Assembly: GCF_932294415.1 (NCBI RefSeq)
Contig: NC_065538.1
Coordinates: forward strand, 18,823,656-18,887,655
Reading direction: 5' to 3'
Source: Quercus robur
Taxonomy: Eukaryota; Streptophyta; Magnoliopsida; Fagales; Fagaceae
DNA: 64,000 nt
Shown: positions 12,637 through 22,592 of the stretch, in pieces
How the letters are laid out: every line of letters begins with the position of its first letter
Position numbering within the stretch: position 1 is the first letter of the stretch
Position numbers and translations under genes: made by a program
The notes under the pieces: model-generated
Seen by the model: only the letters and a program-made list of their open reading frames with translations
Databases searched by the model: none
What the model was told of the DNA's origin: nothing

Positions 12637-13654
12637 CTAATCATCCACAATTGTGACACAACTCCCATCCTCTTCATTAGGCTCCCCATCATCAAGAATT
12701 AATTGAAGTGTATAATCTCCAAACATAGTTGAAGAACCTACAACAACAATGAATTAAAAAATAGAATAAACTTCATCAAATTGTAACTAGCAAATATAAA
12801 AATACAATTTTGATTTTATAAATAGAAATTAGACAATTGCTAACCGTTGATTTCACTCTATAACCAATTCTGAGCACACATCATTGCCCTACTACGGTAT
12901 GGACTTAAAAGTCTCCCACTAGTGCTAAAAGCAGATTCTGAAGCAACAGTTGTGACAGGAATGGCTAAAATATCTCTTGCAATCCTTTGTAAAGTAGGAT
13001 ACTTGAGACCATTACTTTTCCACCATCCCAAAATATCAAAATTTTCACTCCTCTTCAACACTCCCTCATCAATGAAATGATCAAATTCCATTCTAGCACT
13101 CCCATGTTTCTTTTCCATGATGGCATTGGGTTTTAACTTTTCCATCAACTTTCTTCCTTGTAAAATGAGCCCAAACATCTGAGGTAGTCTTTCTTTTTTT
13201 ACTTGTATCCAATTCCTCATTTGTAAGCTCTTGCTCTCCCTCTTCCTCTGTCCCTTCTTGTTCCTCTACCTCTAAGTCTTCTCCCACTAAGTCCGCCGTC
13301 AAGGATTTTGGATTCCTAATTGGTTCAGAAGTTTGGGAGTTAGAATCAAAATAAATTATCACAAATTTATTATTACACATACTCATTGATTAATAGGCAC
13401 AAATTCATAATTACACAAATTTACAAATTCTATCAACGCAATCATAATTAAACATGATTAACTACAAATTCAAACACTTACTCGTTGTTTAATGGTGATC
13501 CTGAGGGTGAGCTACCAGGTGACAATGATGAGGGTGATCGTGAAAATGGCGAAGGAGACCGCATAGTTGGCAAGGGACAACATCCAGTTCTCAAGGGAGA
13601 GCCACTTGGCGAGGAAGAACCATATTTGTTTGTGTCTGTGTTTGTGTCTTCCAT
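12637..13654 (-). pseudogene. hAT transposase remnant: BED finger joined to dimerisation domain
   Basis: Reading on the minus strand, a Ser/Pro-rich first exon starts MEDTNTDTNKYG at 13654 and stops at a GTAAGTG donor near 13490. A second exon encodes an acidic linker and a BED-type zinc finger (SDVWAHFTRKKVDGKVKTQC). Around 13120-13130 the frame jumps into a C-terminal hAT segment with MEFDHFIDEG, FDILGWWKSN and IPVTTVASESAFSTSGR (12868-13110), the classic dimerisation motif. A last exon at 12637-12737 encodes LQLILDDGEPNEEDG and a stop. The whole DDE core between finger and dimerisation domain is deleted. The codon after CAQNWL is TAG where related proteins have Trp, then SEIN and a GT donor follow. 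No active protein is expected. Confidence 0.85.
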
Positions 13655-14579
13655 CTCCGTTTTAGGCTCTACATTCCAAACACAAAAAATAATAAACAAT
13701 TTCTTCCATTAAACAAACTATACAGATATGAAGGGAAAGAACAGGGGAACAGAATGCTTTGAGACTTGAATCAGAAAAAGATATGTGTACAAAAATTCAC
13801 TACCATATTTCACACTTAGTTTCACTGATTTCAACATCCCCAATTTATTACTTATCATCAAATCCAATCCTAATTACCAAAACAAACCCAAAACACTACA
13901 AACACCTTAACCCATAAACCAAACCCTCACCCACCCAAAACCCAAATAAACATTATTATCATCACAACACTGAAAAAAATTCAAACAAATTTTAATGAAA
14001 CATTGAAGAAAAAAAAATCCAAAATTTTAAAACAAAAAATCCAAATCAGATTACTTTCCAAAAACTTAGCATTGACATGAAACAGAGGAAAGGAGCCATA
14101 AGCAACAACAAATTTTATTCCTTATACAGCTTTTGTTTTTTCTTCTGCTGATAAGAAGCAAATCACCTATAATCTTTTTCTATTCACATACCGAACCAAC
14201 ACAAAGAACTGAAAACTGAAAAACCCAATTCACATATCAAAAAACCGAAACAAATGAGATAAGAAAAGTCTGCAACTTTTTGCTTACCCGCAACAAGATA
14301 GGCAAGCAAGACAAAGAAAATGAAGATTGAAGGAAGGAACACAACCATCCATTTATGCTTTATTAATCTGAAATTTAAATAATAAAAAATTTATTTTTCC
14401 ATTATTGAGAAAAACTCCATTAAAGCAACTATCTAGCTTAGTTTTCCTACTAAAACTGAAATTTCTTTTTGCAAAAATTATAACTACCAAAACAATATTC
14501 ACAAGATCGTCAAAATGCAACCAAAACTCACACACATATACAAGCGTAGAACTACTATATATAGTGAACGAGGTGGTAC

Positions 14580-14770
14580 CTTTCTCGGACTGAGGGTGTG
14601 TCGGAGTGACTGAGCTGAGGGAGAGGGAGTGTCGGACTAAGGGAGGGAGGCATGAGGGAGTGTGGGAGTGAGGGTGAGGGAGTGTCGGAGTGTGGGAGTG
14701 AGCTGAAATGAGGGAGAGGGAGTGTCGGACTGAGGCAGGGAGGCTGCTGAGTTCAGTTGCTGCTGAAGAG
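14580..14770. repeat. G-rich imperfect minisatellite inside the hAT element
   Basis: Words GAGGGAGTGTCGGACTGAGG, GGGAGTGAG and GAGGGAGAGGGAGTGTCGG recur irregularly. This lies upstream of the transposase start (minus strand), in the position expected for subterminal transposase-binding repeats or a 5' leader. The strand is strongly purine-biased with several G triplets. Confidence 0.6.
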
Positions 14771-15260
14771 AAATGAGGGATTAGGGTTAGATTATAGGGG
14801 TGTATATATATATATATATATATATAGGGTATTTTTGTAATTTCAGGGTACCGGGTTTTTATCCGAGCCGGATTTCGGGTCGGGTCTCGAGTTTTTTTGA
14901 TAAAACCCAGACCCGTTTCGGGGTTTTTTTTTTTTTTAATCCATACGCGACCCTATTCCTAATCGTACCGGGTAAAACCCGGCCCATTAGGGTCGGGCTG
15001 GGCCGGATACCCACGGGTCGGACAAAAATTGCCTTCCCTACACCTCATGAACATTACAATTCTAGCAATAGAATTGTTCCGTGAGATGTTATATTGCTGC
15101 TGGGGTCTGGATTTCTGTGGAATACTATATTATGGGCCGATTTTTTTGTAGCCCAATGAATATGGGGGAGTCTGTGGAAGACTTAAAGGTAATTAAGCCC
15201 AAGTTGATGTCATTAATAATGGCTTGGATTTGGAGTGATATCGTGAGATGAAAGAATGGC

Positions 15261-15352
15261 CCATTAATCAAGCTTTGGATTCGCCAAAGTTTTAAAGATG
15301 TACTACCCATTAATCAAACTTTGGATTCGCCAAAGTTTTAAAGATGTACTAC
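15261..15352. repeat. Tandem repeat, two 46-bp units
   Basis: Units 15261-15306 and 15307-15352 begin CCATTAATCAA and differ at one base (AAGC against AAAC). The unit is absent at the matching place in copy 2 of the large duplication, so it arose or was lost after that event. Confidence 0.85.
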
Positions 15353-16173
15353 AATACATGTCCAGTTATAGCATGGGGAGTTTTGAAATTTTGTAGTGGC
15401 TACTAAGATTATGATATGACCCAATTATTAATTCCTTTTTATTTTTGAAAAACTAATTCCATTCATTTAAAGTGAGGCCATTGGAATTATAATGGGCAGA
15501 AGAGACTTATTCTTATTGTATTAATTTGAAAACTAATTTGTAAGTGAAGTGACCCTTTTTGCTGACAAAAAAAAAAAAAAAATTGAATCTTCACCTTTAT
15601 TTTGAGGTAAATAGTAGGCTCTAGTTAGTTTAATTAATAAGTTTTTTCGTCATCGAATAAGAGATTTAGAATTTGATCCTCCGCTTACACTAAAAATCAA
15701 TTTATGTCTTATTTTGATGATAAATAACAATCATTAGAAATGGCCATTATAGGTTCAAACTATATATTTTTTAAAAAAAAATTGAGGCAAATGAATGTTT
15801 AGGAAGTCATAGTTAATGCTTCATTAAAGGAGCTTCGAACTAATTGTCCATTTCATTCCTTATGAGCTTCTATTATGATGTCTTTTACCCAAAGGATATT
15901 ATGAGCTTCCTTATGAGCTTCTAATTGTCTTGTGCTTCTCCATTCCTAATCTGATAAAGGGTAAAGTTTCTATCTAGGGTTTTTGTCCTTTAAAATACAA
16001 ATATATTTTAAAGGACATGTATCATGTTTATTTCGCATATAATGCGCTAAAGTACGGGACACAATATTGCAAACTCTCTAATAAGAGCAACCACACATTA
16101 CAATATTGTTTGAGTTAAGTATATTGCGACAAGTCCAAGAGATATTTTCTAGGGGATTGGCTTTGAATGGGGA

Positions 16174-16286
16174 TTTTTCTTTCAAGTACTTAGCTTTTAT
16201 GTGGCTTGAACCCAAAACTTTGGTAGGTGTTTTTCTTTCAAGTACTTGGCTTTTCATGGCTTGAACCCAAAGTTTTTGGTAGGTGG
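16174..16286. repeat. Imperfect tandem repeat, about 56-bp units
   Basis: Two adjacent units share TTTTTCTTTCAAGTACTT, GGCTTGAACCCAAA and TTTGGTAGGTG with a few mismatches and small indels. Non-coding; no function visible. Confidence 0.7.
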
Positions 16287-17281
16287 CTTTGAGACTACCC
16301 ATCCTAATTAACTTGGCTGCAAGAACGTGTTTGTATCAAACATTTTTCTATGAACGAACACAAAATAGCTTTTTTTCAAATGTTACATGACGGTAGGGGG
16401 TATGGATCTATATTTTGAAATTTTTAAAAGGTAAAAAAAATTAAAATATCCCCAATATTAAGGTCGTAAATTGCAATTTAATCTTTAAATTAAAATGTTT
16501 TTTATTTGAAGGATTAATAAACACGATATTTGTTTATGGTTTATAATTTTCTATTAGCTTTAAAAAAATGTAAAAAAACCAAAAATACATTTGACGGTTG
16601 TTTAAGCTAATTTGGCTAGTTTTTGAAATTTTAATTTTAACTAGTTATTGTAATATTTTTTAGGCCAAAATACTTTGGTCTTTGAATATTCAATGAGTGC
16701 TATTGGCCTATGAAGTTTCAAAAAAGATCACTATTAATCCTTTTGTTAAGTATTGTTAGTTCAAAGCCAAATTAATTGAATCTGAGCCCTAAATTGAAAC
16801 GAGGACTCACAATTCTATTCCTTTCAATGCTGCTAAAACCATGTATTATTAGGAAATGGTAAATGCTATAGTAGTGAAGGGTTGGCTACAAAGCCCTAAC
16901 TCCTAAGTTAAGAAAACTGAGATGAGAGGAAGAAAACAGGTTACACAATCTTGTGATAGCTGTTCTAATAGTAGGACTAAAACGATTATAGTATTTTCAG
17001 TTACATGCCCAAAGATAGAGGACATTATTTTTTAAGTTGGTTGATGTATCAGGGTCATGAAAACGATGATGCATGTTCTTCTAAAAGTTGGAGTGGAAAA
17101 TGATGTTGAAAGATGAACTTGTTTCAATTTAAGGCTTAGATTGAATTGATTTGGTTTTAAATTGAGAAATACCCATTTCTAATGAGTTCAGATTTGGGAT
17201 TTTTTTTAAGTCATAGGTTTTTGTTGTGGCAATACTAATGTGGAGTTTTCTAATATTAAAAAAATCATGTCACCTAGAAAA

Positions 17282-17640
17282 TTCAATATCATCGATGCTA
17301 TGAGTCAGAAAATTCCCCTCCACCATTCGGTTGAAGCTTTGGCTGCTAGTGCTGCAGTCCAGTTTGCGAAGGATTTCTGCATTCACAAGATTGAATCCGA
17401 GGGTGACTCTTTGTTGGTCATTTCTGCACTGCGAGATAGCAGACCCTCGTTTACCTTGTATGGTCACATTATCGAAGAGACTAAATTACTAGCGAGTTCT
17501 TTACAATGGTTCAATTTTAAGCATGTTAAAAGGGAGGGCAATTGTTTAGATGTTTGGGTAAAAAAGCTATCAGAAAGCTGTATTCCAAAATAATTTAAAT
17601 TAAAAAAGCTTGCTTACCTTTTTCTTAAAAAAATAAAAAA
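17282..17640 (+). pseudogene. 5'-truncated LINE fragment: RNase H domain remnant
   Basis: The plus-strand frame within 17240-17593 encodes part of an RVT_3-type RNase H with AMSQKIPLHHSVEALAAS, HKIESEGDSLLVISAL and HVKREGNC, matching the better preserved fragments at 44394 and 63055. The first catalytic Asp region (NFDGA) is missing, and the usual AHALA after REGN is altered to DVWVK. An A-rich tail follows at 17625-17648. The matching place in copy 2 (about 23795-23815) lacks this insert, so it is a retroposed, 5'-truncated fragment. Exact target duplication is not resolved. Confidence 0.75.
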
Positions 17641-18090
17641 TAAAAAAACTACATAAATAAAAAGACTAAAATCAATTAATAAAATGAACGATAATACTCA
17701 TTTAAAACTTTAAAAACTAAAAGCGGTATTATTGGCAGATGCACAGTATATTCCAACATCTTTATCATATTTTTTCTTTACACGGTTCTGATTTTAAAAC
17801 GTGATCAATGAACCCAAAAAAGAAAAAAAAAATTAACCTTCCGGACTTTTGATCTGTACCATTGAAATTCCAAAGGCTGCATGAGGTTGAGCCCACCCAG
17901 GTACCAATCGACCAATAATGATTGATTGAACTCATTTACTTCAGTGTAAAGCAACCCTAAATATCAATGCACCCACTCCTCTTTCTTTAGTGCATATTCA
18001 AAAGTTTATCACCCAAAAACAAAAACAAAAGTGCATATTCAAAAGAATCAAAACACTATACCCTCCTCTTTCACTCACACACACCTCCCT

Positions 18091-18100
18091 TTATATATCC
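18091..18100 (+). promoter_or_regulatory. TATA-like box of DUF761-1
   Basis: TTATATATCC sits about 120 bp before the ATG, followed by a pyrimidine-rich leader with a (CT)n run. The promoter blocks upstream, including TCCGGACTTTTGATCTGTAC and ACCAATCGACCAATAATGATTGATTG split over 17840-17930, are conserved in copy 2 and hold CCAAT-like and homeodomain-like (AATGATTG) words. Assignment is by position and sequence only. Confidence 0.5.
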
Positions 18101-18217
18101 CCCTCCGGCCTCCCCCCTCACTCTCATAACCAAATCAAATCTATTCTCTTCTCTTCTCTCTCTCTCAACATTAAAAAAAAAACCTCACTCTTCAATCAAA
18201 AAAATAGATTGAAAGAA

Positions 18218-18778
18218 ATGGAACCTAACGTACCAGTAATAGCAGCCAAGAGAATATGGAGCATAGCACGTGTAGCTTTTTTCATGCTGAGAAAAGGCGT
18301 ATCAAAGCGAAAGCTAATGCTAGACCTCAACATGATGATGAAACGTGGCAAGATCGCCGGAAAAGCCATTAGCAACCTCATGTTCCACCACCACCACCAC
18401 CACGTGTCCTTCTCTGCCCCACGAGAGTACGAGTTCAGCTGCAGCAACACCCCCAACTACGCCTTCCACATCAACAACAAGCGCCGCCACCACCACCACA
18501 GCCACTTCTTCACGTGTGCTCACGCGCCGGCTACTCTAGATGATGATGTGGCCACGGTTAATGCGGTGAAGGCCATGGTGTTAGAGATGCTGAACAATGA
18601 AGCGGTGGTGGAAGCTTCCCCGGCGCTTCCGGGCTTCGGACGAAGCCCCATGGTGAGACAGTTGAGGATTACAGACTCTCCCTTTCCTTTGAGGGATATT
18701 GATGAGGACTCCCATGTGGACGAAGCTGCCGAGGAGTTTATACAGAGGTTTTACAGGGAGTTGAGGCAGCAAAACTGA
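18218..18778 (+). CDS. DUF761 family protein (ACRE146-like), copy 1
   Basis: A single-exon gene of 186 aa. The ATG at 18218 (MEPNVPVIAAKR) is chosen because the paralogue shares it and because the longer frame upstream runs through the leader and TATA region. The N-terminal block RIWSIARVAFFMLRKGVSKR and LMLDLNMMMKRGKIAGKAIS are hallmarks of this plant family. A His-rich middle contains a run of six His and a run of four. The C-terminus DEAAEEFIQRFYRELRQQ is the DUF761 (PF05553) motif. Related proteins are known as Avr9/Cf-9 rapidly elicited protein 146; their biochemical role is unknown. The gene stands head-to-head with the SHH1-like gene. Its stop codon lies at the duplication junction, so the native 3' UTR was replaced by antisense SHH1 intron and exon sequence. 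Confidence 0.9.
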   Translation: MEPNVPVIAAKRIWSIARVAFFMLRKGVSKRKLMLDLNMMMKRGKIAGKAISNLMFHHHHHHVSFSAPREYEFSCSNTPNYAFHINNKRRHHHHSHFFTCAHAPATLDDDVATVNAVKAMVLEMLNNEAVVEASPALPGFGRSPMVRQLRITDSPFPLRDIDEDSHVDEAAEEFIQRFYRELRQQN

Positions 18779-18780
18779 AG

Positions 18781-18960
18781 CTAGGAAGGTGTTTACAAAG
18801 TGAAGGATGACTATACCTCAGATAGAGTGAATTCAGAAAAGGAATCTTCCAAATCTTTTGGCCCAGGCCCCTCCATTGTTGAGAGATTGTAAAGCAAAAG
18901 CACTGAGTAAATTGTAAATGAAATGCCACTGTTTAGTGGTTTTTGCTTTGGTTTTGTCAT
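18781..18960 (-). pseudogene. Orphan copy of SHH1 exon 1 with its flanks
   Basis: On the minus strand the sequence repeats SHH1 5' flank, exon 1 and the start of intron 1 (compare 8305-8590). The reading frame begins MEGPGPKDLEDSFSEFTL, with substitutions against [18 protein letters not shown] in the real gene. A 67-72 bp stretch of intron 1 (about 8326-8394) is missing here. There are no later exons, because DUF761-1 follows immediately. This is a by-product of the tandem duplication, unlikely to make protein, but it may still carry promoter activity antisense to DUF761-1. Confidence 0.85.
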
Positions 18961-19387
18961 TTGTGTATTTTATAATTTATTGCTGCTGGGGTCTGGATTT
19001 CTGTGAAAAACTATATTATGGGCCGATTTGTTTGAAGCCTAATGAATACGAGGGAGGCAGGGCAAGACTTATAGGTAGATAAGCCCAAGTTGATGTATTG
19101 TGATATGACCCAATTACTAATTCCATTCATTTGAAGCGAGGCCATTGGAATTATAATGGGCAGAAGAGACTTATTGTATCAATTTGAAGACTAATTTGTA
19201 AGTGAAGTGACCCTTTTTGTTGACCAAAAAATACCTGAGAATCTTCACCTTCATTTTTAGGCAAATGAATGTTTAGGAAGTCATCAGTTGATGCTTCGTT
19301 AAAGGAGTTTTGAACTAATTGTCCATTCCATTCCTTATGTTCTTCTATCTAAATCTATGATGTCTTTTACCCAATGGATACTAGGGG

Positions 19388-19687
19388 TCTGTTTGGATTG
19401 AGTTTATTTTTGCTGAAATTGAAAACACTGTAGCAAAATAATTTTTAAATGTGTAAATAGTATCGTAAAACCCATTTTTAATGAAAAAGTTGTTGAAAAG
19501 TGATATTTGTGAGTCCCGTGAATAGTGCACAGGACCCATTGATGTGATAAAGGGATGAAAAAGTAAGAAAAGTGCGGCTACTATTCATGAACAGTAGCCG
19601 CTGTCCCCTGCAGCTAACAAAAAAAAAAAAGAGGAGAAAATGCAACTCACAAAACGCAACACACGTTTCAATGCTATCCAAACACAT
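19388..19687. mobile_element. hAT-like MITE, 300 bp
   Basis: Flanked by ACTAGGGG at 19380-19387 and 19688-19695, an 8-bp duplication. The ends TCTGTTTGGAT and ATCCAAACACAT are near-complementary. The body contains GAATAGTG and an inverted CGGCTACTATTCATGAACAGTAGCCG hairpin (split here as CGGCTACTATT and AACAGTAGCCG). No coding content. It is absent from copy 1 of the local duplication. Confidence 0.7.
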
Positions 19688-19691
19688 ACTA

Positions 19692-19886
19692 GGGGTGTAT
19701 TTGAATAACACTTATTTTGCTAATTATTGCTGAAAGTATGATAAACAAAGGTAAAAATTAGTTGAAATAATACAATGAGACCATAAATAGTGCCAAAAAG
19801 TGTAGTGGTGCCCATAAATAGTAGGAAAAATAAGTTAAATAGTGAAATAATTTTAATTTTCCATCTACATCCAAACGCACACCAGG
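19692..19886. mobile_element. Second MITE abutting the first, about 195 bp
   Basis: The left end GGGGTGTATTTGAATAAC and right end CATCCAAACGCACACC are roughly complementary, and the body has CCATAAATAGTG words like those in its neighbour. The neighbouring MITE appears to have inserted at or into the left end of this one, using ACTAGGGG as target. Exact borders and TSD are uncertain. Confidence 0.5.
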
Positions 19887-20999
19887 CTGGAAAATGAGAC
19901 CTTGGATCCTTTCGGGGTGAAGTTAGGGAGTGATGGTACCCATCTGTTGCTACAAATGTCTGGTGTTCTTCCAATCTAGACCTGATAAAAGGTAAAGTTT
20001 TTATCCAACGATTTTTTCCAAGTTTTGTGCGATGTTAGGGGTATGGATCTAAATTTTAAAACTTTAAAGGAGAGAAATCAAAATATCCCAAATATTAAGG
20101 TTGTAAATTGCAATTTAATCTTTAGATGAAAATGCTTTCTATTTGAAGGATTAATAAACACAATATTTGTTTATATTTTATTATCTTCAATTAGCTTTAT
20201 AAATTTAAAAAAAAAATACCAAAAATACATTTGAAAGTTGTTTAAGCTTCTCTATTTATTGTTTTTTTTTTTAATTTTGCTAATTGTAAAAAATTTTAAT
20301 GTCTTTATTTTTTTTTTAGCTAGTTATTATATTGTAATAGTTTTTGAGCCAAAATACATTATTATAAGTCCCTGAAATTTAGCAAGTGAGCATTTTGGTC
20401 TTTGAAGTTTTCAATAAGAGCTATTGGTCAACGCATGAAATTTCAAAAAAAGAGCCGTATTCATTATTTTGTTACCTGCCCTAGTCTCCTTACCTATGTC
20501 GGGCTATGTGGCTCATAGAGCAATGATGCCATTTTTTTAGGTGACATGACAACATTTTAAATATTAAATCAATCCAATTCAATATTGCCACATCACCAAA
20601 AAAAAAAAAAAAAAAACCATTACGTAATAAATATGTTAACTTTTTTAGAGAAATAGTTACAACATACTGTTAACCCCACAACTCGAAATCTTTCTCTCTA
20701 AACCCCTAAGTATTTTGTGCATGAAAAAGTGCTAATTCAACTCCAAGACCTTTGGCTATAAAGATATAAACTTAAATTCATTAGAAACGGATCTTCCCCA
20801 ATTCAAACCTAAATTAATTGAATCTTTTCAAACAAGGACTCACAATTCCATTCCTTTCAGTGCTGCAAAATCTATTTATTTTCAAGAAATGGTAAATTCT
20901 ATAGCGGAGTGTGGGGTTGGCTACAAATTAAGGCCCTAATTATGAAAACTGAGATCCACTCTTTTAAAGAAAGTGAAAGATGATATACATGACTGTTAC

Positions 21000-21297
21000 A
21001 AGAAATATAGAGAAGAGTGGAAGAAAACAGGTTGCACAATCTTGTGTGATAGCTATTCTGATGGTATGGCTAAAACTATAAACTACAAAAAAAAGGTTCT
21101 ATGGCCGCGTTTTTAAAACGTGGCTATATGTCAAAAAAACGTGGCTATAAGAAATATAGAGAAGAGTGGAAGAAAACAGGTTGCACAATCTTGTGTGATA
21201 GCTATTCTGATGGTATGGCTAAAACTATAAACTACAAAAAAAAGGTTCTATGGCCGCGTTTTTAAAACGTGGCTATATGTCAAAAAAACGTGGCTAT
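21000..21297. repeat. Perfect 149-bp tandem duplication across a transposon end
   Basis: Unit 21000-21148 is repeated without visible difference at 21149-21297. Each unit holds about 80 bp of host sequence, the ATA target site and about 68 bp of the CACTA-like left end. Either a very recent duplication during or after insertion, or an assembly artefact. Confidence 0.85.
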
Positions 21298-22269
21298 AGC
21301 CTATAGCCGCGTTTTTTTAGGCCACGCTTTCTAGTGTGGCCTAAAACCTGTGACTATAGGACTCACGGTCCTATGGCCACACTTTTTAACCGCGGCCCAA
21401 GACCAGGTCCTATAGCCGCGTTTAAAACGCGGCCTAAGGTTGTGGTCTTGGGCCGCATTTTAAACGCGGCCTAAGGTTGTGGACTTGGGCTGCGTTTTAA
21501 ACGCGGCCCAAGGTTTTAACCTTAGGCCACGTTTAAAACGCGGCTATATACCCTTAAATTTTTAAAAAAAAAAAAACTTTGATTACCAAAAATTAATTTT
21601 CGGTAATCAAAAGTTTTTTTTTTAAATTAAAATTAAAATTTTTAAAATTAATACTTTCAAACTTTAAAATTTTAATTTTAAATAAATAAAGAAATTCAAA
21701 ACAAAAATACAAACCCAGCAAATTCAAATTCAAACAAAAACCCAGAAAATTTCAAAATTAATCAACCACAACATGTTCTAAAATACAAGAAAACAGTACA
21801 AGAACACAAACAAAACATCTCCTTCAACGAAAAAGAGTCCATATGCTCAAACAAAAAATTAATCAAAACACTATCAAACAAAAGAAAATAATTTTCGGCC
21901 ATGGGTCAAAGAAAAATAAAGCAAAGAGAGATAATTTTACTAAGAATTCCTGACCCAAAAAAAAAAACTTGTCTAATTCTATTGATGCGGCGGAAAGGAA
22001 AAAGATAGGGCAAGAGATACTAACCAGAGAAATAGATCAGCACCAAAGAAATTCATTCTTTCGAAAACCAAATAAACCCCAGAAATCATTTTCTTTCTAT
22101 TCATTCTATTTCCCCAGTAAACAAACAGAACACAAGAAACTCAACAAAACCAAAACTTTAGCTAAAAAAGAAGAAACCCATTTTCCTTCACTGATTCCTG
22201 CATTGACCCAGCAGCCAAACAGAGCAAAATCAACAGTAACAAATGAAGAAAATCAAAATGAAACTCAAT

Positions 22270-22440
22270 AGGCCAACGGCGGCGCTCAAGCGTCGCGATC
22301 GCCGTCGATCGCGACGCTTGAGCGCCGCAATCAGCGTCGATCGCGACGCTTGAGCGCCGCGATCAGCGTCGATCGCGACGCCTCTTGAGCGTCGCCGTAG
22401 GTTCTATGGCCGAGCGTTGGCGATCGGCGTCGCCGTTGAG
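22270..22440. repeat. GC-rich palindromic repeats inside the CACTA-like element
   Basis: GCGTCGATCGCGACGCTTGA-type units repeat about three times, each containing the palindrome GCGTCGATCGCGACGC or its near form. In an AT-rich window this is the most CpG-dense segment. It could form strong hairpins. No coding meaning is seen. Confidence 0.75.
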
Positions 22441-22592
22441 CTTCATCGGCGACGGCTGAGCTCAACGGCGACGATGTTTGTGGTTTGTGTTTTTTTTTTT
22501 TTTTTTTTTTGACCGAAATGGCTCTGGGTTGAAATGTTTTGTGGCTCTGGGAAATGGGGTTTTAGGGTGTTTGGGTTACTATTGAATGGCCC

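Larger units (their letters stand above)
11973..15040 (-). mobile_element. hAT (Ac-like) DNA transposon, internally deleted, 3,068 bp
   Basis: The element is flanked by the perfect 8-bp TSD CACCTCAT at 11965-11972 and 15041-15048. Its ends TAGGAATGGC and GCCTTCCCTA form terminal inverted repeats, and GGGTCGGGTTT-like subterminal repeats follow on both sides, as in Ac-type hAT elements. It holds remnants of a BED-finger hAT transposase on the minus strand whose catalytic centre is missing, so it is a non-autonomous deletion derivative. Insertion is in copy 1 of the local tandem duplication only. Confidence 0.92.
8305..18776. repeat. Tandem duplication, copy 1 (SHH1 5' end to DUF761-1)
   Basis: This copy begins at GAAGC in SHH1 intron 1 (8305-8309) and ends at the GAAGC following DUF761-1 (18777-18781). 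Similarity to copy 2 is patchy: 8305-8590 matches 18777-18950, and 15093-18778 matches 18978-25010 with insertions. The intervening 8590-15092 has no counterpart in copy 2. Copy 1 also carries a LINE fragment (17282-17640) that is absent from copy 2. Confidence 0.85.

Noticed and set aside
17990-18217. In-frame N-terminal extension of DUF761-1 by 76 codons
   Set aside because: It crosses the TATA-like box and pyrimidine leader and is not conserved in the paralogue; the shared MEPNVPV start is preferred.
18196-18539. Antisense and alternative frames over DUF761-1 (Trp and Val runs, Thr-rich frame)
   Set aside because: Shadows of the CAC (His) repeats in the real frame.
21969-22271. 100-codon Lys/Gln-rich frame in the CACTA-like element
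   Set aside because: A-rich composition, no domain, and no sign of a transposase; likely chance.
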